A stretch of DNA of 18,097 nt from Chloroflexota bacterium. GTDB taxonomy: Bacteria; Chloroflexota; Anaerolineae; B4-G1. The translations under genes and the position numbers were made by a program. The notes beneath the pieces were generated by a model that saw only the letters and a list, made by a program, of their open reading frames with translations, was not told the origin of the DNA and did not search any database. Below are positions 1 to 7,800 of the stretch, piece after piece. The DNA is taken from NCBI GenBank assembly GCA_030596915.1, contig JAUVSX010000009.1, positions 1 to 18,097 of the forward strand, given 5' to 3'. Each line of letters starts with the position of its first letter. The first letter of the stretch is position 1.

Positions 1-1
1 A

Positions 2-1759
2 GGCTTCGAGATCTGGCAGGAGGGCACGCCGCTCGACACGGAGACGCTCCTATGGACGGAGGACGGACGGCCCCGGGCCAGCATCTTCTATTTGGCCCAT
101 CTGAACGATGCACAGAGACTCTTCTTCATCTCACTGCTGCTCGAGACGGTGCGCGACTGGCTGCGACGCCAGTCGGGCACGACCGACCTGCGGGCCTTGC
201 TGTACTTCGATGAAGTGTTCGGGTACTTCCCTCCCTATCCAGCTAACCCGGCCACCAAGACGCCGCTCCTGGCCCTCATCAAGCAGGGCCGGGCTGCCGG
301 CCTTGGTGTGGTCTTGGCGACACAGAACCCCGGCGACCTGGACTATAAGGGGCTGACAAACGCGGGCACGTGGGTAGTCGGGGCGCTGCGGGCGGAGCAG
401 GACAAGGACAAGGTCCTCGAGGGGCTCGAGGGGGCCGCGGCGGAGGCTGGCGCGGGTATGGACCGGCGGGTGCTCGACCGGGCGCTGGGCGCCCTCAAAC
501 CGCGGGTGTTCGTGCTTCACAACGTCCGCGACGGCAAGCCCTCGTTCTTCCACACGCGCTGGGCTATGTCGTACCTGCGCGGGCCTGTGACGCGCCGCCA
601 GGTCCGCGAGTTGACGGGCGGGGCAACCCCGGTCGCTGGTGAGAAGCTGGTCGATGTACGGCCGGCCGCGGTCGCCAGCGCGAGTGTTGTCTTCCGCCCT
701 AGCGCACGTGCAGCGGTGGGGCCCCCGCCCCAGGAGCTCTCGGAAGGCCTGAGTCGCACTCCCCCTGTGCTCCCTCCGGGTATCCGCCAGGTCTATCTGC
801 CCCCTACTGTGACGGTCGAGTCTGCGCTGCGGCGTCACCAGAAGCAGACGGGCCAACGCTTGGATCTGCAAGAGCGGCAGCACCTCTATCATCCTCGCCT
901 GCTCGGCCTGGCCAGGGTGCGCATGCTCGGGCGGACGGCGGGCGTCGACCATCGGGAGACCGTGGCGCGGCTGATCGAGCTGGATGATCGAAGCACGTTC
1001 ATTGACTGGGCGGCCGATGAAGCACTCGTGAATGAGGACGACCTCTCGCCGGGCCCGATTGGGGAGGGTCTCTACACGCCAATCCCAACGACGCTCACCC
1101 GCTCCACGGACTTGCGCCGCCTGAAGAAGGATTTCTCCGCCTACCTCTATCACAACATCTCTGTCAGCATCTGGCGCCATCCGAAGCTCAAGCTGTACGG
1201 CGAAGTGGGTGAAAGCCGCCGCGATTTCCGCGTGCGCTGCGAGAAGGAGGTACGGGAACGGCTCGAGGATGATCTCAAGAAGAAGCGCGCTGCAATGAAG
1301 AAGCGGCTGGCAAGTCTCGAGCAGAAGCTGCGCCGGGAGGAGCGCGAACTGGATGAGGATGAGGCGGAGCACGCGGACCGCAAGCGAGAAGAGGTATTCT
1401 CGCTTGGCGAGTCGGCGTTGAACCTACTCACGGGGCGCAGGTCCTCGTCGATACTCTCTCGTTCCAGTCGCAGGCGGCGCATGACCCGGCAGGCCAAGTT
1501 GGACGTCGAGGAATCCGAGGACGAAATCGAGGATCTGGAGAAGCAGATTGAGGCCCTGAACGAGGAATGGGAGGAGCAGGTGGCTGAGGCCCGCGACGAC
1601 TGGGCCGACCTCCTGGAAGGGATCGACGAAGAGACGATCAGCCCGCGCCGCGCGGATGTGATGGTGACGTTCTGCGGCCCTGCCTGGGTGCCCACGTGGC
1701 GGGTGATTCTCGAGAACGGACAGCAGCTCGAGCTGCCCGCCCGTGAGGAAGCGTCGTAG
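2..1759 (+). CDS. HerA/DUF87-like ATP-binding protein, 3' part only
   Basis: The frame is open from the first bases, so the gene begins outside the window; the TTG at 92 is internal, not a start. The visible part begins after the nucleotide-binding loop, so Walker A is missing from view. A Walker B-like stretch (LLYFDEVFGYFPP, near 200-235) is followed by a sensor-like segment (VVLATQNPGDLD, near 308-345) typical of HerA/VirD4-related motor ATPases. The second half is highly charged and predicted coiled coil, roughly 1215-1400 and 1490-1620, separated by a short Ser/Arg-rich segment. Such proteins are hexameric ATPases often linked to DNA or protein translocation; the substrate cannot be read from this fragment. 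The gene ends with TAG. The next gene starts 108 bp later on the same strand. The superfamily call is fairly secure, the specific role unknown. Confidence 0.8.
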   Translation, partial: GFEIWQEGTPLDTETLLWTEDGRPRASIFYLAHLNDAQRLFFISLLLETVRDWLRRQSGTTDLRALLYFDEVFGYFPPYPANPATKTPLLALIKQGRAAGLGVVLATQNPGDLDYKGLTNAGTWVVGALRAEQDKDKVLEGLEGAAAEAGAGMDRRVLDRALGALKPRVFVLHNVRDGKPSFFHTRWAMSYLRGPVTRRQVRELTGGATPVAGEKLVDVRPAAVASASVVFRPSARAAVGPPPQELSEGLSRTPPVLPPGIRQVYLPPTVTVESALRRHQKQTGQRLDLQERQHLYHPRLLGLARVRMLGRTAGVDHRETVARLIELDDRSTFIDWAADEALVNEDDLSPGPIGEGLYTPIPTTLTRSTDLRRLKKDFSAYLYHNISVSIWRHPKLKLYGEVGESRRDFRVRCEKEVRERLEDDLKKKRAAMKKRLASLEQKLRREERELDEDEAEHADRKREEVFSLGESALNLLTGRRSSSILSRSSRRRRMTRQAKLDVEESEDEIEDLEKQIEALNEEWEEQVAEARDDWADLLEGIDEETISPRRADVMVTFCGPAWVPTWRVILENGQQLELPAREEAS

Positions 1760-1853
1760 TGCCGGCTTCCCAGGAACTGCCACTTTGATCGATCAGGCGT
1801 GGTTCTTTGGGATTCCCGGGGCCGCCCTCTCCCGAGTCGATCCTTCGGGAAGC

Positions 1854-1858
1854 GGGAG
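1854..1858 (+). promoter_or_regulatory. Ribosome binding site fixing the rhomboid start
   Basis: GGGAG lies 9 nt before the GTG at 1868. The frame stays open upstream to another possible start at 1799, but that extension is Arg/Ser-rich, has no homology-like content, and would put a long polar tail before the first membrane segment. This site favours GTG 1868. Confidence 0.5.
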
Positions 1859-1867
1859 TCATCTCGC

Positions 1868-2563
1868 GTGATCCCACGGAGAGACTCGATCCCATCCCGC
1901 CGCTTCCCCATCACGAATCTGGTGCTCATCGTGATCAACGTCGTCGTGTTCCTGGCGGAGAGCACGATGAGGCCAGTTGCTCTCGAGCGGCTCATCATGA
2001 GCTACGGACTGACGCCCGTGCTATTCTGGCAGGGCGGCGGGCTGGGCCGGTGGCCTCCCGTCTTTGCCTCGATGTTCCTGCACGCTGGCTGGTGGCACCT
2101 GATATCCAACATGCTCGCCCTCTATGTGTTCGGCGACAACATCGAGGATCGCCTCGGCCACGTCGGATACCTGGCGTTCTACGTGTTTTCTGGCGTGGCT
2201 GCCGCGATGGCGCAGATGTTGGTCAGCTCCCGTTCTTTCGCACCGATGGTGGGCGCGAGCGGAGCCATCGCCGGTGTGCTCGGGGCATACATCCTGCTCT
2301 ATCCGCGGGCCCGCGTCTGGAGCCTCGTCCCCCTATTCTTCATCTTCCGCCCCGTCCAGATCCCAGCAGTGGTCTACCTGGGTTTCTGGTTCATCTCCCA
2401 GCTATTCAACGGATTCCTCGCCCTGGGCGTTATGGGTGCCGTCGAGTCCGGGGGCGTGGCGTGGTTTGCGCACATCGGCGGCTTCGTGTTTGGGCTGGTC
2501 ATTGCCGGCCTGCTCGTGCTTCGTGATCGCCGCGAGCGTGCTCGGGAGGACCAGGCATGGTAA
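1868..2563 (+). CDS. Rhomboid family intramembrane serine protease
   Basis: Predicted 231-aa polytopic membrane protein that cleaves transmembrane substrates within the bilayer. Family hallmarks are all visible: the HxxxN oxyanion-side motif (HLISN, about residues 77-81), the catalytic serine in GASG (Ser131), and the catalytic histidine in the last core helix (AHIGG, His202). About six to seven hydrophobic helices are present, and the long loop after the first one holds the W/R-rich stretch common in bacterial rhomboids. Length is normal for a minimal rhomboid without extra domains. The GTG start is chosen for its upstream GGGAG and because residues begin shortly before the first helix (IPRRDSIPSRRFPITN). 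The stop overlaps the start of the VanW gene by 7 nt, implying translational coupling. Substrates are unknown. Confidence 0.93.
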   Translation: MIPRRDSIPSRRFPITNLVLIVINVVVFLAESTMRPVALERLIMSYGLTPVLFWQGGGLGRWPPVFASMFLHAGWWHLISNMLALYVFGDNIEDRLGHVGYLAFYVFSGVAAAMAQMLVSSRSFAPMVGASGAIAGVLGAYILLYPRARVWSLVPLFFIFRPVQIPAVVYLGFWFISQLFNGFLALGVMGAVESGGVAWFAHIGGFVFGLVIAGLLVLRDRRERAREDQAW

Positions 2564-4422
2564 CGCGGCGGACGACGGTCAGTAGGACGAGCGGGACTAG
2601 GCGGACGCAGCGGCGGGCTTCTCCGTACCTGGCGTTCGCGATCCTCTCGCTTGCGCTCTTGGTGCTGGTTCTCTTGCTTGGCTCCGTGCTCGGCTTCGAG
2701 TTCTACTATGCTGACCGCATCTACCCGGGCGTTTCCGTGTGGGGCGTGGATGTGGGCGGCTTGCAGCCCGGACAGGCGGCTCCCAGGCTTGAGGAGGGGG
2801 TGGTCCTGGACTCGCTGCTGGTGGCCTTCGAGGGGGCCGGCCTGCAACGGCCCGCGCGCTTCACTGACCTGGGCCTCCGGCTGGATACTCAAGCCACGCT
2901 CGCGCCAGCATACCAGTACGGCCGGGGGCTGTCACGTGTGGACAATCTCCTGACCCACTTGGAGCTGCTCGTCTCAAGCCAGGACCTCGCTCCCGTATTC
3001 GTCTACGATGAACGTGTGGCCCAGGCCTACCTGGAGGCGTTGGCAGAAGAGATCGACATTCCCGCAACCGAAGCCAGCCTGACCTTCGATGGCGTGACAC
3101 CTGTGGTTACCGCCTCCGAGTCGGGACGGATGCTCGATGTCGCAGCAACGCTGGCACGGCTTTCCCCGGCCGTGAGCAAAATGGCTCCGGCCAAGGTGGC
3201 GTTGGTCGTTACCGATCTATCACCGGCAGTCACCGACGCCGAGCCCGCCCGTGCCCAGGCCGAGGCGATGCTGGCGAGTCCGCTGACCTTGGTCTTGCCG
3301 CAACCTGGTGAGAACGACCCAGGGCCGTGGGAGATTCCGCCGGAACAGCTCGTCGCGATGCTAGTTGTCCGTGAAGAGGACACGCCTTCTCCGGAGGGCG
3401 GGACGCTGTATACCGCGCTGGATGAAGGCGCGGTCCGTGGCTACCTGCAATGGGTGGCTCCCTCGCTCGTGATCGAGCCTGTGGATGCCCGTTTCCACTT
3501 CAACGACCAAACAGGTGAGCTCGAGCCGATCAGCCCTAGCCAGGATGGGCGCGCGCTGGACATTGATGCGAGTGTGGCGAGCATTGTGCAGGAGCTGGAG
3601 GCGGGCAACCACACCGTTTCCCTCGAGCTGGAGGTGACCGCTCCCCGCTATCCCGACACGGCCCTTGCCGAAGAGGTGGGCATCGTCGAGCTGGTGGCCG
3701 AGGGCGATTCATACTTCATCGGTTCTCCCTCGGGGCGCGATCGCAACATCCGGTTGGCCGCCACCAAGTTCGATGGTATCGTCATCCCGCCCGGCGAGAC
3801 CTTCTCCTTCAACCACTTCCTTGGGGAGGTGACTGCCGAGGCCGGGTACGACGAGTCGTACATCTCCGCCGGTGAGCAGTTGGCGATAGAGGTCGGCGGT
3901 GGCATCTGCCAGGTCTCTACGACCGCCTTCCGGGCGGCTTTCTGGGGTGGATATCCCATCGTTGAGCGTTGGCCGCACAACAACCGCATCGGCTACTACG
4001 AACTGAGGAAAGCGGGCGTCGGGATGGATGCCACGGTCTACTCACCATACGTGGACTTCAAGTTCGTCAATGATCGGGAGTACCCTCTGCTGATCGAGAC
4101 GGAGATCGAGGACGCTGGCCATCGTTTGGTCTTCCGCTTCTACTCCACCGATGACGGTCGGCAAGTGGAGAAAGAGGGGCCGGACGTCACGGGCAAGACG
4201 AAACCCGGACCCCCGATCTACCAGCTCGACGAGGATCTCGACCCGGGGACGGTCATCAAGTGGCAGTCGGCGGTCGACGGGCAGACGGCAGTGGTGACCC
4301 GTAAGGTCTACAATGCGGCGGGAGAACTGGTGGCTAAGGATACGTTCGTCAGCAAGTATGACGCTCGACGCGCGGCCTACCACTATGGTCCCGGCTACGT
4401 GCCACCTGGAGGGGGAGACTGA
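2557..4422 (+). CDS. VanW family protein with peptidoglycan-binding-like repeats and C-terminal G5-like domain
   Basis: A 621-aa envelope protein. A basic N-terminus is followed by one membrane anchor (about residues 24-48), then two repeats resembling the PG_binding_4 domain that precedes VanW (about 85-190 and 245-350). The VanW domain (about 365-500) shows its signatures: FSFNHFLGEVT, the GGGICQVSTT core near residue 446, and ERWPHNNRIGYY. The C-terminal about 80 residues, including the KEGPDVTGKTKPG stretch, resemble a G5 domain. The family is linked to the cell wall, and some members lie in vancomycin-resistance clusters, but the VanW domain's activity is not firmly established and nothing here suggests glycopeptide resistance: no vanHAX or two-component genes are nearby. 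ATG overlaps the rhomboid stop (ATGgtaa), so both are probably made from one message; the protein could be a rhomboid substrate or simply a partner. Confidence 0.92.
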   Translation: MVTRRTTVSRTSGTRRTQRRASPYLAFAILSLALLVLVLLLGSVLGFEFYYADRIYPGVSVWGVDVGGLQPGQAAPRLEEGVVLDSLLVAFEGAGLQRPARFTDLGLRLDTQATLAPAYQYGRGLSRVDNLLTHLELLVSSQDLAPVFVYDERVAQAYLEALAEEIDIPATEASLTFDGVTPVVTASESGRMLDVAATLARLSPAVSKMAPAKVALVVTDLSPAVTDAEPARAQAEAMLASPLTLVLPQPGENDPGPWEIPPEQLVAMLVVREEDTPSPEGGTLYTALDEGAVRGYLQWVAPSLVIEPVDARFHFNDQTGELEPISPSQDGRALDIDASVASIVQELEAGNHTVSLELEVTAPRYPDTALAEEVGIVELVAEGDSYFIGSPSGRDRNIRLAATKFDGIVIPPGETFSFNHFLGEVTAEAGYDESYISAGEQLAIEVGGGICQVSTTAFRAAFWGGYPIVERWPHNNRIGYYELRKAGVGMDATVYSPYVDFKFVNDREYPLLIETEIEDAGHRLVFRFYSTDDGRQVEKEGPDVTGKTKPGPPIYQLDEDLDPGTVIKWQSAVDGQTAVVTRKVYNAAGELVAKDTFVSKYDARRAAYHYGPGYVPPGGGD

Positions 4423-4600
4423 CGCCGCGTCAGCGGCTCTGGTAGCCGAGGCGAAGGCCTGCGCTTGTTGTCAGCGGGTGCATTTCCGGGACTGCGGCCG
4501 GTGCCCAGTGCGATCCGGTGGTTCTCCGCCAAGCAGTGGCCCTACGTCACCCAGTCCCTGAACTGCACCCGATCGCCCCAACAGCTGGAACACACCCTCG

Positions 4601-4975
4601 TCAACCAGGGGCGGCCGGCAGGTCGCGGCTCGTCAGAACGGTGACTCCGGTGCCTAGCGCGTCTTCCAACACCACTCGGCCCGCCAGGATCGGCGCCCGC
4701 AACTTGACCTGCCGTAGCTCGGACAGCAGATCGAAGATCAGTGGCTTGGGGATGGGCGCCGTGGTGTACACGGGCACCAACGGGTGGACGCCGCCGACCA
4801 CCTGCACCGTTGTGGCGACCATCCGGCGAGGATCGACCAACTCCGTCTGGGCATACGCCTCGCCTCGCTTGCAGACGTTGCCTTCGATCCCCAGTATGGT
4901 GTCGCCCTCGTGCGTCACCGTCAGCTTGCATCCCATCGGGCAGGTGACGCAGATAAGTTCAGTTGTCTTGGCCAT
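4601..4975 (-). CDS. DUF1667 family protein, Cys-motif accessory of FAD oxidoreductases
   Basis: A 124-aa protein matching DUF1667 in length and sequence. The N-terminus carries four cysteines (Cys9, Cys12, Cys16, Cys35; CVTCPMGC and NVCKRGEAYA), spaced like the Fe-S binding start of molybdopterin oxidoreductases, so it probably binds a metal or Fe-S centre. A conserved central part (ELVDPRRMVATTV, then KPLIFDLLSELRQ) is typical. The family is habitually the last gene of a GlpA-like/FAD-oxidoreductase trio, as here. It starts with ATG 35 bp downstream of the preceding oxidoreductase gene, with GGGGAA about 8 nt before the start, and ends the operon. A role as electron-transfer subunit of the complex is inferred. 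It converges on the VanW gene across a 178-bp gap with no convincing terminator. Confidence 0.9.
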   Translation of the reverse strand: MAKTTELICVTCPMGCKLTVTHEGDTILGIEGNVCKRGEAYAQTELVDPRRMVATTVQVVGGVHPLVPVYTTAPIPKPLIFDLLSELRQVKLRAPILAGRVVLEDALGTGVTVLTSRDLPAAPG

Positions 4976-5010
4976 TCCTACCGTTCCCCAGTGCCGCTAG
5001 CGGCCAGCCG

Positions 5011-6285
5011 TCACCGCTCCAACACATTCACTGTGAGCGTCTCGGCTTGCCGAACGTCTTCGTAGCTTCTTTCAGGCAGGACCAGCGTCAGCATCTCCCC
5101 TGGGCGCGCGTATCGCTCAGCCCGGCGGATCAGGCGCTTCTCGCCATCCCGCAGCTCGACCCACACAGGTTTCTCGATCGGCTGTCGCGCTCGCATCTGT
5201 AGCTTGATGGATTCCCCAGGCAACTGATCACGGGTCAGGACGTGCGGCACCACGTAGCGCACGTTCTCACCCGCCTCCAGGCGGACGTAGTCGAGCTGTC
5301 CCGCACGGTCCCCCGCCGCGAAGCGGGCCGCGTGCTTCCCCGCCACGTATCCGGCCTCGGTTACCCAGTCCACCAGATCATATACGTGCACCACGTTCCC
5401 CGCCGCGAAGATGCCGGGCATGGTTGTCTCGAACCGCTCGTCGACGTATGGGCCGCCTGTCACCGGATCCAGTGCGACACCCACATTGCGCGAGAGCTCA
5501 TTCTCTGGGATGAGGCCCACGGAGAGAAGCAGCGTATCGCAGGGGATGATCTCCTCCGTGCCGGGGACGGGGCGCCACTGATCGTCTACCTGCACGACCT
5601 CGACAGCCTCGACGCGCCGCCTACCGATGATGCGGCTGATGGTATGGCCAAGCTGGAGGGGGATGTCGAAATCAAGCAAGCACTGCACGTAGTTGCGCAT
5701 CAGCCCGCTGAGGAACGGCATGATCTCAACGACGCGGGCTACCTTCGCACCCTCAAATGTCAAACGCCGCGCCATGATCATCCCGATGTCGCCAGAGCCC
5801 AGAATGACGATCCGCCTGCCGGGCACGAAGCCCTCTACGTTGACGAAGCGCTGCGCCATACCTGCTGTGTAGACGCCTGCTGGCCTGGCGCCGGGGAGGG
5901 TGATCTGCGCGCGAGTCCGCTCGCGACACCCCATAGCCAGAACGATGGACCGCGCCTGCACTTCCAGCAGGCCCGAAGACTCGCTGGCGGCGACGATCTG
6001 ACGCGTTGGGGTGATATCCAGCACCATCGTGTCCAGAAGTGTCTCGACGCCGAGCGAGATCGCTTCCTGTTCGAAACGTTGGGCGTAGGCGGGCCCGGGC
6101 AGGTCCGCTCCGAGGATTTCCGTCCCGAACCCGTGGTGGATACATTGTAGCAGGATGCCGCCCATCTCAACGTCCCGTTCGACAACCAGAACGTTGCCAG
6201 CACCTTCCTTCTTGGCGGCGATGGCAGCCGCGAGGCCTCCGGGGCCGCTGCCGATCACTGCCACGTCAACCGTCCGTTTCGCCAT
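5011..6285 (-). CDS. NAD(P)/FAD-dependent oxidoreductase (GlpB-like partner subunit)
   Basis: A 424-aa flavoprotein with two Rossmann dinucleotide sites. The FAD site is at the N-terminus (VIGSGPGGLAA, residues 10-20), and the second nucleotide site is near residues 158-172 (RRIVILGSGDIGM). A GGILLQCIHHGFG stretch with a lone Cys (about residue 48) and the second FAD contact FAAGNVVHVYDLVD are typical of the oxidoreductase subgroup encoded beside GlpA-like dehydrogenases. It probably passes electrons between the FAD of the partner and NAD(P) or an Fe-S carrier. ATG 6285 shares its A with the TGA of the upstream gene (TGATG), indicating translational coupling; an in-frame GTG one codon earlier is less likely. 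Substrate-level function is set by the neighbouring dehydrogenase. Confidence 0.9.
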   Translation of the reverse strand: MAKRTVDVAVIGSGPGGLAAAIAAKKEGAGNVLVVERDVEMGGILLQCIHHGFGTEILGADLPGPAYAQRFEQEAISLGVETLLDTMVLDITPTRQIVAASESSGLLEVQARSIVLAMGCRERTRAQITLPGARPAGVYTAGMAQRFVNVEGFVPGRRIVILGSGDIGMIMARRLTFEGAKVARVVEIMPFLSGLMRNYVQCLLDFDIPLQLGHTISRIIGRRRVEAVEVVQVDDQWRPVPGTEEIIPCDTLLLSVGLIPENELSRNVGVALDPVTGGPYVDERFETTMPGIFAAGNVVHVYDLVDWVTEAGYVAGKHAARFAAGDRAGQLDYVRLEAGENVRYVVPHVLTRDQLPGESIKLQMRARQPIEKPVWVELRDGEKRLIRRAERYARPGEMLTLVLPERSYEDVRQAETLTVNVLER

Positions 6286-7787
6286 CACTCGCGACCCACC
6301 ATACCGGCGCCAGATTTCGTTGGTCGGACAAGCAGCTCGGACCCCGGTCCCTTCTTGGTCACCTCCAGCGGCGAGAGTCCCAGCTCCCGGGCGAGGATCG
6401 AGACGACGCGCGGCGTGTCGAAAGCGCCCTGACAGCGCCCGGTCCCGAGCCAGGTGCGCCGCTTGAGCGCATCGTAGGTCCGCGCTGGTATCGGAGCGTG
6501 AATCTCGGCGACTATCTCGCCCTCCATCACGGTCTCACAGCGGCAGACAATGCGCCCGTAGCGGGGATCGCGCCGCACTAACTGCGCCTGCTCCTGCCGC
6601 GAAAGGTCGCGGAAGCGAGGGCGTGCCGGGCGCACCGGATTCCAGTCCGGTCGCTCCTCGAGGCGCTCGCCGGCGTCCTTCAGCATCTGCACCACGCGCT
6701 CGGCAATGGCCGGGGCCGATGTGAGGCCCGGTGATTCGATGCCGCCCAGGTTGACGAAGCCCGCCACATTCTGAGGGATCTCGACGACGAAGTCATGGTC
6801 GTAGTCGACGCCTGGGGTCTCGCAGCGGGCGTTGCCTGCGGCGCGCAGACCAGCGAACGTCGCGATCACGTGGCGGCGGTCTAGCCCCGGGACCAGTTTG
6901 GCCGTACCTTGCCAGACCTGCTCCAGCCCAATTCGCGTGACCTCCGTATCCTGCCTGTCGTCGATTTCGTGAGCCGTCGGCCCGATGACGATGTTACCGT
7001 GCGTCGTGGCCGCGACGACGATACCCTTGCTCACAGGGGTGGGCACGGGGAAGAGGACGGTTTCTATGGTGATCTCGGCCTTGTCGAGCACGAGATACTC
7101 GCCTCGCCTTGGCGTGATCGTGAACTCCGGGCGCACGCCCGCGTGGTGCATCACCTCGTCGGAGAATAGTCCCGCGGCGTTGACCGCCCACCGGCAGCCG
7201 AACGTGCCACGCGTCGTCTTCACCGCGACGATGCGTTCGCGTTCAATCACGAACTCCTCGAAGGCGGTCTCCAGAAGGAGTGTGACGCCATTCATCACTG
7301 CGTTCTCGGCCGCGGCAACCGTGATGGCGAAGGGGTCGCAGATACCACCTGTCGCGGCGAATAGCGCAGCGCTCACGCCCGGATTGATGTGTGGCTCGCG
7401 GTGGCGCATCTCATCGCCGGATATGATCGTCAAACCCAGCACGCCGTTGCGCCTTCCCCGCTCGACAAGCGCGCGTAGATGGGGGATCTCTTGCTCACCA
7501 GTCGCAACGACGTAGTCACCCCTGCGGTCGAAGGCGAAGTCCAGGTCGCTGGCCAGCGCGTCCCACAGCCTGTTGCCAGCCACGTTCAGCGTGGCCTTCA
7601 GGCTTCCGGGCACAGGGTCGTAGCCAGCGTGTACGATGGCGGAATTGGCGGCAGTGGTACCTGCCCCGACATCGGACTCCTTCTCGATCAGCAGGATCCT
7701 CAGCTTGTAGCGCGACAAGGCCCGAGCCACGAGGCTGCCCACGACACCCGCGCCGATTACGATAACGTCATAGTTGTTGCTCGCCAT
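6285..7787 (-). CDS. GlpA-like FAD-dependent dehydrogenase with C-terminal BFD-like [2Fe-2S] domain
   Basis: A 500-aa flavoprotein of the DAO/GlpA type, oxidising a hydroxyl or amino carbon with FAD. N-terminal FAD fold: YDVIVIGAGVVGSLVA (GxGxxG at residues 12-17), then TTAANSAIVHAGYDP, characteristic of the glycerol-3-phosphate dehydrogenase/L-2-hydroxyglutarate oxidase group. The C-terminal BFD-like domain has CRCE (Cys415, Cys417) and GRCQGAFD (Cys452), but the usual fourth cysteine is Asp457 (GAC, 6417-6419). ATG 7787 is preferred over GTG 7802 because GAGGG sits 8 nt upstream. The GTG alternative would overlap the permease stop as GTGA. It is operonic with an upstream lactate-family permease and the downstream FAD oxidoreductase. 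Glycerol-3-phosphate is the classic substrate of the module; with this permease a 2-hydroxyacid is equally possible. Confidence 0.88.
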   Translation of the reverse strand: MASNNYDVIVIGAGVVGSLVARALSRYKLRILLIEKESDVGAGTTAANSAIVHAGYDPVPGSLKATLNVAGNRLWDALASDLDFAFDRRGDYVVATGEQEIPHLRALVERGRRNGVLGLTIISGDEMRHREPHINPGVSAALFAATGGICDPFAITVAAAENAVMNGVTLLLETAFEEFVIERERIVAVKTTRGTFGCRWAVNAAGLFSDEVMHHAGVRPEFTITPRRGEYLVLDKAEITIETVLFPVPTPVSKGIVVAATTHGNIVIGPTAHEIDDRQDTEVTRIGLEQVWQGTAKLVPGLDRRHVIATFAGLRAAGNARCETPGVDYDHDFVVEIPQNVAGFVNLGGIESPGLTSAPAIAERVVQMLKDAGERLEERPDWNPVRPARPRFRDLSRQEQAQLVRRDPRYGRIVCRCETVMEGEIVAEIHAPIPARTYDALKRRTWLGTGRCQGAFDTPRVVSILARELGLSPLEVTKKGPGSELLVRPTKSGAGMVGRE

Positions 7788-7795
7788 CAACTGAG

Positions 7796-7800
7796 CCCTC
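7796..7800 (-). promoter_or_regulatory. Ribosome binding site of the GlpA-like gene
   Basis: GAGGG on the minus strand, 8 nt before ATG 7787, overlaps the stop codon of the permease gene. It supports ATG 7787 rather than GTG 7802, which would leave the site inside the coding sequence. Confidence 0.5.

Noticed and set aside
131..1372. Long minus-strand open frame of 413 codons opposite the ATPase gene
   Set aside because: It is an antisense shadow in GC-rich DNA; the plus-strand frame has clear ATPase motifs and coiled coil.
1785..1813. TTGATC plus a weak -10 upstream of the rhomboid gene
   Set aside because: The -10 matches only about 3 of 6 positions; the TGATCGATCA palindrome at 1786-1795 overlaps it but gives no firm case.
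2557..4422. VanW as a sign of vancomycin resistance
   Set aside because: No vanHAX, vanY/Z or VanRS genes are present, and VanW-domain proteins are common in bacteria without resistance.
4434..4448. CGGCT-CTGGT-AGCCG hairpin after the VanW gene as a terminator
   Set aside because: The stem is only 5 bp with no T-run; not strong enough to call.
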